Made by a program: the position numbers and the translations under genes
Part shown: positions 22,846-27,169 of the stretch, in pieces
Layout: every line of letters starts with the position of its first letter
Numbering within the stretch: position 1 is the stretch's first letter
The notes under the pieces: model-generated
The model's input: only the letters and a program-made list of their open reading frames with translations
What the model was told of the DNA's origin: nothing
The model's database searches: none
NCBI GenBank assembly: GCA_934630385.1
Contig: CAKTWE010000020.1
Coordinates: 1 to 27,169, forward strand
DNA length: 27,169 nucleotides
Reading direction: 5' to 3'
Source of the DNA: an uncultured Collinsella sp.
GTDB taxonomy: Bacteria; Actinomycetota; Coriobacteriia; Coriobacteriales; Coriobacteriaceae

Positions 22846-25308
22846 CTATTCGCTAGCGCCTCCGTTGCCTTCGCGATCGTTGACAAGCATTGCCGCGCCG
22901 ACGGCTGTTGTCGCTACGGCGGCAGCGGCGAGCCCGGCGGCGATGCCAGAGCCGTCGCCCGTGCCGGCGAGTTTTCCGCCCGAGCCCTTGCCCTTGTTGC
23001 TCTTGCCGTTCTTGTCGGCACTGCCCGCGTTGGTACCGGTGCCGGTGTTGCCTGCACCGCCCGCGTCGCCCGAAGCCGTCACAGTAAAGCTTACGGCTTC
23101 GTCGGTGGCAAGCTCGTAGTTCTGCGCCGCGTCGCCCAAAAGGCCTTTCGCGCACACCCAGTACGTTCCTGCGGCAAATGCCTCGCCCTCGGCCATCATC
23201 GTTCCTGGAGCACCGTTTGCATCGTGCATAAACTCGAGTTGGGCTGTGCAGGCATCGCCTTCGAGCTTGCCCTCGAGCGTCGCCGCGATCTTGGCGCGCA
23301 CGTCCTCGCCGACCTTAAGGCCTTCGAGCCCCTCAAAATGGGGCGTCAGTGCGCGTGGATCGATATCGATGGGCACTGGACCCTGCAGCTCCGTAACGGT
23401 CTTATTGCCCAGGGCATCGACATCAACGTATTCGATGGCAAACGTATGGCCCGAAGCCGCCACGTTGAGTACGTTGCTGCTGTCGACAAGGCGGAAATGG
23501 CCCTCGCCAACGGTCTTGCCATCCTGGAGCGCGGCATCGCTCAACGAGTCGCCGTATGTCATGCGCATACGGGTCGGGAGGTAGTACGAAACGGTCTGCT
23601 TGTGCTTCGCATCGTAATTGCGCTGGTAGATGCTTCGGGCCAGTGCCGCATCAACAAAGTCGGACGCAATGATGCCAATGTGCTTACGACAGTTCTCTTT
23701 TGTGCTCTCAACTCCGGTATTGTTTATATACGAGCTCTTGTACAGGTGCTCGTTGACCACTCGCGCTGCGGTAAATGGGTTGCTTCCCTGTTGCCATCGC
23801 GTGCAACTGGTGTAGTTGATAGACCAGCAACGCTCCAGGACCTGCACCATGGCCCCGTGATCGTCAACGTTCACCTTGCTGCGCGTGAGATGGGCCGTTT
23901 CCTGTAGTGCATTATCGACCCAGATAAGCTTTTCGGTTCCCGTGCAGTCGAAATGGTCTTGGGCATATACCTTTGTGCAATAAGGCTCTTTGTTGCCCGC
24001 ATTGCCCGTAGCCTCAATGCCTCGCTCGTCTCGGACGAGGCACATCGAATACCCGGGGTGCGCTGCGATTTTGTCGTCCCATTGGGTGAGGTCGAGGCCC
24101 CATGTGTGGCTGCTTACGCTGTTGCCGGCGAGCCCAAACCGACGCAGCAGGACGATCTTTCCGCGCACCTCGCCCAGCGTGGGGATACGGCTCGATGTGT
24201 AGAACAGGTCGGGGTTCTCATCAAAAACCTTGCCCAAGGCCGTCGTAAGGCTTTCGTTGGTAGCCTCGTCATTGCCCCGCGACACGAGCATGATGAGCGC
24301 TTCTGTCGGGTTTTCGCTCAAAAACGTATTGAAGTACCCGATGACATCGGAGAGATGCATAAAGTTCCCGTCTTTTTTGCGCAGGTAACAAGCTCCGTGG
24401 TCGATGCCGGGGTTCTCACCTTTTCCGAGTCGAATATCAAAATAGCGAACGCCTTCGAGCAGCTGCGTGGGGATGTAATCCTGCTGGCATTTTGCTTGGG
24501 AGGATTGGGGCTCGGTGTCGTTGTCCACGCTGCAGGTGCCCGAATCGTGCGTGCCCGGGATGCTCAGTTCGTCGAGGAACTTGCTGTTGTCGACGTATTT
24601 CATCCAACATGGTCCGTCGACGTAGCTGCTATACGTGGTCCAGTCGATACTTCTAACCGTGGTATTGATCTTGCCCATGTCGTAACCGACAAGTTCGAGC
24701 TCCCACGGAATGCTCTTCCTCTTATGGCAGATCTTGTTGTTGTCCTGGTCTTTGCCGTCCTTTTCTATTGCCAGGTAATTAAAGTCCTTTTTCTCGTTTG
24801 TGCGATCTCGGATGACATAGGTTCCGTTTGACTGAGGTTCGAACGCAAAAGCGCGGCTGGGCTTGTTGTCATACTCGCCGCTCCATACGTGGATGACCTT
24901 TCCATCTTTGTCCGAGTCGCCATCGACCGACCAAATGCTGTAGCCCGTCTTTTTATGCTCTTCGAAATTGAGTAAGGTGCGGATGGCATACCAGTTTGTA
25001 CCGTCTGTATCGGTCAGCACGTGCTCAAGGATGAGCTTGTTGGACGTGCCGTCGTTAAACAGGTGACAGACGTTGCCGATAACGTTGCCGTCTTCATTGA
25101 CGCTTGCGGTGCGAAAATAGCCCGCGGGGCGAAGGCGAATGACGAAATTGTCGAGGTTGGCCGCTGCTGTGGGCGTGTCGTCTGCAAATGCCGCTCGCAG
25201 GTGAAGGCCCAATCCTGCGGTTTCGGGCAGGCTTGCAAGCGGCGACAACGCCGCAAGTCCTAGGCCCAGCGTAAATGCTCGGCGACTGATGGCATGGTGT
25301 TCGGTCAT
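22846..25308 (-). CDS. Tat-exported surface protein with PI-PLC X domain
   Basis: This 820-residue exported protein has a twin-arginine signal (SRRAFTLGLGLAALSPLA, Arg9-Arg10). An N-terminal region (about 50-215) resembles a beta-trefoil or lectin-like fold. The phosphatidylinositol-specific phospholipase C X domain spans about 245-560. The two catalytic histidines are His254 in LSIPGTHDSGT and His304 in GIDHGACY, 50 residues apart as in the Bacillus cereus enzyme (His32, His82). VRYFDIRLG and MHLSDVIGYFNTFL support the fold. A beta-rich MBG-like region (about 640-745) and a Gly/Ser/Asn-rich linker follow. The C-terminus reads LAGTGDGSG, hydrophobic stretch, NDREGNGG: a sortase-like signal with LAGTG instead of LPxTG. 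Likely cleaves phosphatidylinositol or glycosyl-PI outside the cell. ATG 25308 follows GGAGG. Confidence 0.9.
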   Translation of the reverse strand: MTEHHAISRRAFTLGLGLAALSPLASLPETAGLGLHLRAAFADDTPTAAANLDNFVIRLRPAGYFRTASVNEDGNVIGNVCHLFNDGTSNKLILEHVLTDTDGTNWYAIRTLLNFEEHKKTGYSIWSVDGDSDKDGKVIHVWSGEYDNKPSRAFAFEPQSNGTYVIRDRTNEKKDFNYLAIEKDGKDQDNNKICHKRKSIPWELELVGYDMGKINTTVRSIDWTTYSSYVDGPCWMKYVDNSKFLDELSIPGTHDSGTCSVDNDTEPQSSQAKCQQDYIPTQLLEGVRYFDIRLGKGENPGIDHGACYLRKKDGNFMHLSDVIGYFNTFLSENPTEALIMLVSRGNDEATNESLTTALGKVFDENPDLFYTSSRIPTLGEVRGKIVLLRRFGLAGNSVSSHTWGLDLTQWDDKIAAHPGYSMCLVRDERGIEATGNAGNKEPYCTKVYAQDHFDCTGTEKLIWVDNALQETAHLTRSKVNVDDHGAMVQVLERCWSINYTSCTRWQQGSNPFTAARVVNEHLYKSSYINNTGVESTKENCRKHIGIIASDFVDAALARSIYQRNYDAKHKQTVSYYLPTRMRMTYGDSLSDAALQDGKTVGEGHFRLVDSSNVLNVAASGHTFAIEYVDVDALGNKTVTELQGPVPIDIDPRALTPHFEGLEGLKVGEDVRAKIAATLEGKLEGDACTAQLEFMHDANGAPGTMMAEGEAFAAGTYWVCAKGLLGDAAQNYELATDEAVSFTVTASGDAGGAGNTGTGTNAGSADKNGKSNKGKGSGGKLAGTGDGSGIAAGLAAAAVATTAVGAAMLVNDREGNGGASE

Positions 25309-25351
25309 AACTCCTCCATTCGCAGGGTGCGGTTATGCACTTATTTTGGTC

Positions 25352-25380
25352 ACTATACTGCCCAGACGTTGAAAAGAATC
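25352..25380 (-). promoter_or_regulatory. promoter candidate for the PI-PLC-like gene
   Basis: On the minus strand TATAGT (25357-25352) is a good -10 box, with GATTCT (25380-25375) 17 bases upstream as a poor -35. It lies about 44 bases before the start codon at 25308. Confidence 0.4.
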
Positions 25381-25504
25381 GTTTTAATTGACCGCGCGGC
25401 GCTATAAATCGGTGGGCGGACGTGTTTGGGTGCTTGCCGTTTTCGTGCCGTTGCCACACTTGAGGTGGTTCCGGCGTCCGGCATCCTCGCGTTTGTCGGC
25501 TGCC

Positions 25505-25541
25505 GGCATAAGAGAGGGAGGGTCGGTTTACCGGCCTTCCC
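25505..25541 (-). terminator. hairpin after the lipoprotein gene
   Basis: GGGAGGGTCGG (25516-25526) pairs with CCGGCCTTCCC (25531-25541), with two mismatches, over a TTTA loop. The minus-strand tail TCTCTTA is only partly T-rich, so termination is likely but not strong. The 305-base gap 25309-25613 otherwise shows only the promoter region of the PI-PLC-like gene. Confidence 0.55.
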
Positions 25542-25613
25542 TTAGTACGAAACGCTGGGGCACCGCCGCTTGTTGGCGCTGCGCCCGTGTTTTTCGTTGC
25601 GCTCGCGAGTCGC

Positions 25614-26201
25614 TTAGCGCTTAATCTCGATATCGTCGAGCTTAACATCCATGGCCTCGGTCTTGGCCTTGGCGATATCATCGGCAAATTCCAGAGACTT
25701 CATCATGGTTTCGACGGCATCCTTGTGCTCCTCGACGTTGTCGATGCGCACGTAGACGCTGCCGCCGCCTGCTTCGGTGAAGTACTCAGTCGTCACGCCG
25801 CCCGAGTGTGTATAGGAAGCGTTGCGCCAAGTCTTGCCGTTGTACTTGACGGGGTCATTCTCGGTCCACTCAAAGCTGGCATTCCACTTTGCCTCGTAGT
25901 CGAACAGCTCGTCGGCGTTCTTGTCAGGATCGAAGACGGGGATGAAGCGATCGCTGGCGTGCTCGCTCTCGGTGAACTTAAACTGGGCCCTGTCGGCGGT
26001 ATCGCCTGCGACGTCGGTGACCTCGACGCCCTCGGGGACCTCGACCTTAAACCAGATGAAGTCGGTCCTCATATCCACGGCTGGCTTTTCCGCACCGCCA
26101 CCGCTGCCGGTAGCTCCACCGCTTCCGCCACAGCCCACCAGGGCAACTGCGGCAAAGAGACTCATGCAGAGGGCGAGAATCGCAAAGGCCTTCTTTTTCA
26201 T
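25614..26201 (-). CDS. lipoprotein of unknown function
   Basis: The 195-residue precursor has a lysine-rich start, a hydrophobic core and the lipobox LVGC with Cys24, so it should be cut by signal peptidase II and anchored in the outer leaflet of the membrane. A Gly/Ser linker (25-38) precedes a single beta-rich domain of about 150 residues with many aromatic and acidic positions (DFIWFKVEVPEGVEV, KTWRNASYTHSGG). The domain has no cysteines and no catalytic motif. The C-terminal helix is acidic and basic mixed (about 155-195). I do not recognise a family. ATG 26201 follows GAGGAGG at a good distance. The gene seems monocistronic, lying between terminators of its neighbours. Confidence 0.87.
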   Translation of the reverse strand: MKKKAFAILALCMSLFAAVALVGCGGSGGATGSGGGAEKPAVDMRTDFIWFKVEVPEGVEVTDVAGDTADRAQFKFTESEHASDRFIPVFDPDKNADELFDYEAKWNASFEWTENDPVKYNGKTWRNASYTHSGGVTTEYFTEAGGGSVYVRIDNVEEHKDAVETMMKSLEFADDIAKAKTEAMDVKLDDIEIKR

Positions 26202-26335
26202 GGTCGTGTCCTCCTCGATCTGTAACCGCCCATGGATTACCTGCCTTTACTGTACGCGCGGACGGCTCGCTAGGGTGGGCCATGTGTCCCATTCTGGGTG
26301 CCGGATTTGCGCCGTTAAGTGGCAATATGCGCGGG

Positions 26336-26373
26336 CGCAAAAGAGGGGAGGGCCGATCTTGTCGGCCCTCCCC
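26336..26373 (-). terminator. second intrinsic terminator after the LPQTG gene
   Basis: GGGGAGGGCCGA (26345-26356) pairs perfectly with TCGGCCCTCCCC (26362-26373). The minus-strand tail is TCTTTTGCG. It is the outer of two tandem terminators and shares its GGGAGGG core with the hairpin at 25516-25541. Confidence 0.8.
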
Positions 26374-26401
26374 GAGGTGCAGAGATGGGTGGTTTGCGGA
26401 C

Positions 26402-26435
26402 AAAAAATGACCCGCACCCCATGTGATGCGGGTCA
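26402..26435 (-). terminator. intrinsic terminator of the LPQTG surface gene
   Basis: TGACCCGCA and TGCGGGTCA (arms 26427-26435 and 26408-26416) form a perfect nine-base stem, followed on the minus strand by six T residues (26407-26402). It lies 40 bases past the stop codon. Confidence 0.88.
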
Positions 26436-26474
26436 TGTTCGTTGCGAGTTGCTTATCGCGGTGACGTGCTGTTG

Positions 26475-27169
26475 CTACTTACGAACCTTAGCAACAACGA
26501 CGCTGGCGGCAAAGCAGACGATTGCCATCGTACCCATCGCGACCATAATGCTGGCGGAGGCGTCTCCCGTCTGGGGCAGAGCTTGCTTGCTCTTCCTGCC
26601 GTTCTCGGACTTTTTGGCGGGTTTGTCGGCCGGCTTGTTGTCGGAGGGCTTGTTGTCGGAGGGCTTGGGTGCAGGTTCGTCCTTCTTCCACTGGGCGAAG
26701 AGCGTTACCGGAGCGGTAAGCTCGACCTTGTCGCCCGCGGCATAGCTCGTGCCAGAGCCGTCCTTTGCGGTGTTCCAGCCCACGAAGGAATAGCCCTTGC
26801 GTACCGGCTGATCGACCGCAATCTCGGTTGCGGCAACGCACTCGACGGTGGCGAAATCGGCAGTCTGCTTATCAGTAGAACCGTTCAGATCATAAGCAAG
26901 GTCGTAAGCCTTCTCCTCGACCGGGTCCTTGGTGTAGCCGCAGTACTTGCACTTGGCGGTTGCCTTGCGGGTCCAGATGCCGGCACCGTCGGAAGTCCAC
27001 TCGGTATAGGTGACATCGTAGGCGTTGTCATGCTCACCGTCGGTGTAGCTGTGGGTGAGCATCTTGCCGCCGGACCAAACGAGCTTGCCGTCGATGGTTA
27101 CATCGGTTCGGCCGGAATTCTGACTCTTTTCGCCGTACGACTCGCCGCCAAAGCCAAACACCTTAGAGC
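26475..27169 (-). CDS. LPQTG-anchored surface protein with InlB-type repeat, C-terminal part
   Basis: The frame is open to the right edge, so the start is outside the window and about 231 residues are visible. A beta-rich segment comes first, with a CKYCGYTKDP pair of cysteines. One Listeria-Bacteroides (InlB B) repeat follows: GYSFVGWNTAKDGSG to TLFAQW. A Pro/Lys linker contains PSDNKPSDNKPADKPAKK. The sortase signal LPQTG is at 26579-26565, then a hydrophobic helix and a VRK tail. Sortase A-type enzymes should attach it to the cell wall. The repeat and anchor fit an adhesin or large surface protein; the function of the missing N-terminal part cannot be told. Two tandem terminators follow the stop codon. 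Confidence 0.9.
   Translation of the reverse strand, partial: SKVFGFGGESYGEKSQNSGRTDVTIDGKLVWSGGKMLTHSYTDGEHDNAYDVTYTEWTSDGAGIWTRKATAKCKYCGYTKDPVEEKAYDLAYDLNGSTDKQTADFATVECVAATEIAVDQPVRKGYSFVGWNTAKDGSGTSYAAGDKVELTAPVTLFAQWKKDEPAPKPSDNKPSDNKPADKPAKKSENGRKSKQALPQTGDASASIMVAMGTMAIVCFAASVVVAKVRK

Noticed and set aside
22746..22856. A 36-codon plus-strand ORF (starts MDNNTLLLLHVKN) after a GGGGGTGA
   Set aside because: Despite the binding site it runs through the terminator of the opposite gene and into that gene's end; not enough support without conservation data.

Overview
The window is GC-rich, densely coded bacterial chromosome. It combines AddA, RuvCAB, a long DnaE1-type polymerase with an intact PHP site, a superoxide reductase, formate-tetrahydrofolate ligase, sortase-anchored surface proteins and a Tat-exported phospholipase-like protein. 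This fits an anaerobic, Gram-positive, high-GC actinobacterium, most likely of the gut class Coriobacteriia (Collinsella-like). That assignment is inference from gene content and composition; no rRNA or other phylogenetic marker is present.

Left part (1-9448, all +): the 3' end of an AddA-type helicase/nuclease, then dnaE, a SWIM-SNF2 ATPase and a small superoxide reductase. Two long intergenic palindromes (1281-1343 and 5249-5359) flank dnaE and look like dispersed repeats rather than ordinary terminators.

Middle part (9488-17069): a 661-residue relative of glutamine-dependent NAD synthetase in which the catalytic signatures of both domains appear lost. It is followed by the tightly coupled ruvC-ruvA-ruvB operon (one-base TGATG overlaps), then fhs with its own promoter candidate and terminator. 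A 78-residue cysteine-rich protein of unknown role lies convergent to fhs, and a single-pass membrane protein with a long disordered head and a heptad-repeat tail follows.

From 17105 a strong bidirectional terminator separates that protein from a convergent CDF metal transporter (probably manganese). A divergent gene encodes a cytoplasmic protein with two zinc ribbons. A 504-base region without large genes follows (19918-20421); it holds a hairpin, an intrinsic terminator and a 47-codon minus-strand ORF with a ribosome binding site.

Right part (20135-27169, all -): a possible accessory cassette made of a DUF1016/YhcG-type nuclease, an ADP-ribosylglycohydrolase and a 73-residue unknown protein. 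Next come three exported proteins: a Tat-exported PI-PLC-X-domain surface protein, a lipoprotein, and the C-terminal part of an LPQTG-anchored protein with an InlB-type repeat. Each exported-protein gene has a hairpin terminator on its 3' side, so they look like separate transcription units. No tRNA, rRNA, CRISPR array, insertion sequence or transposase was seen.
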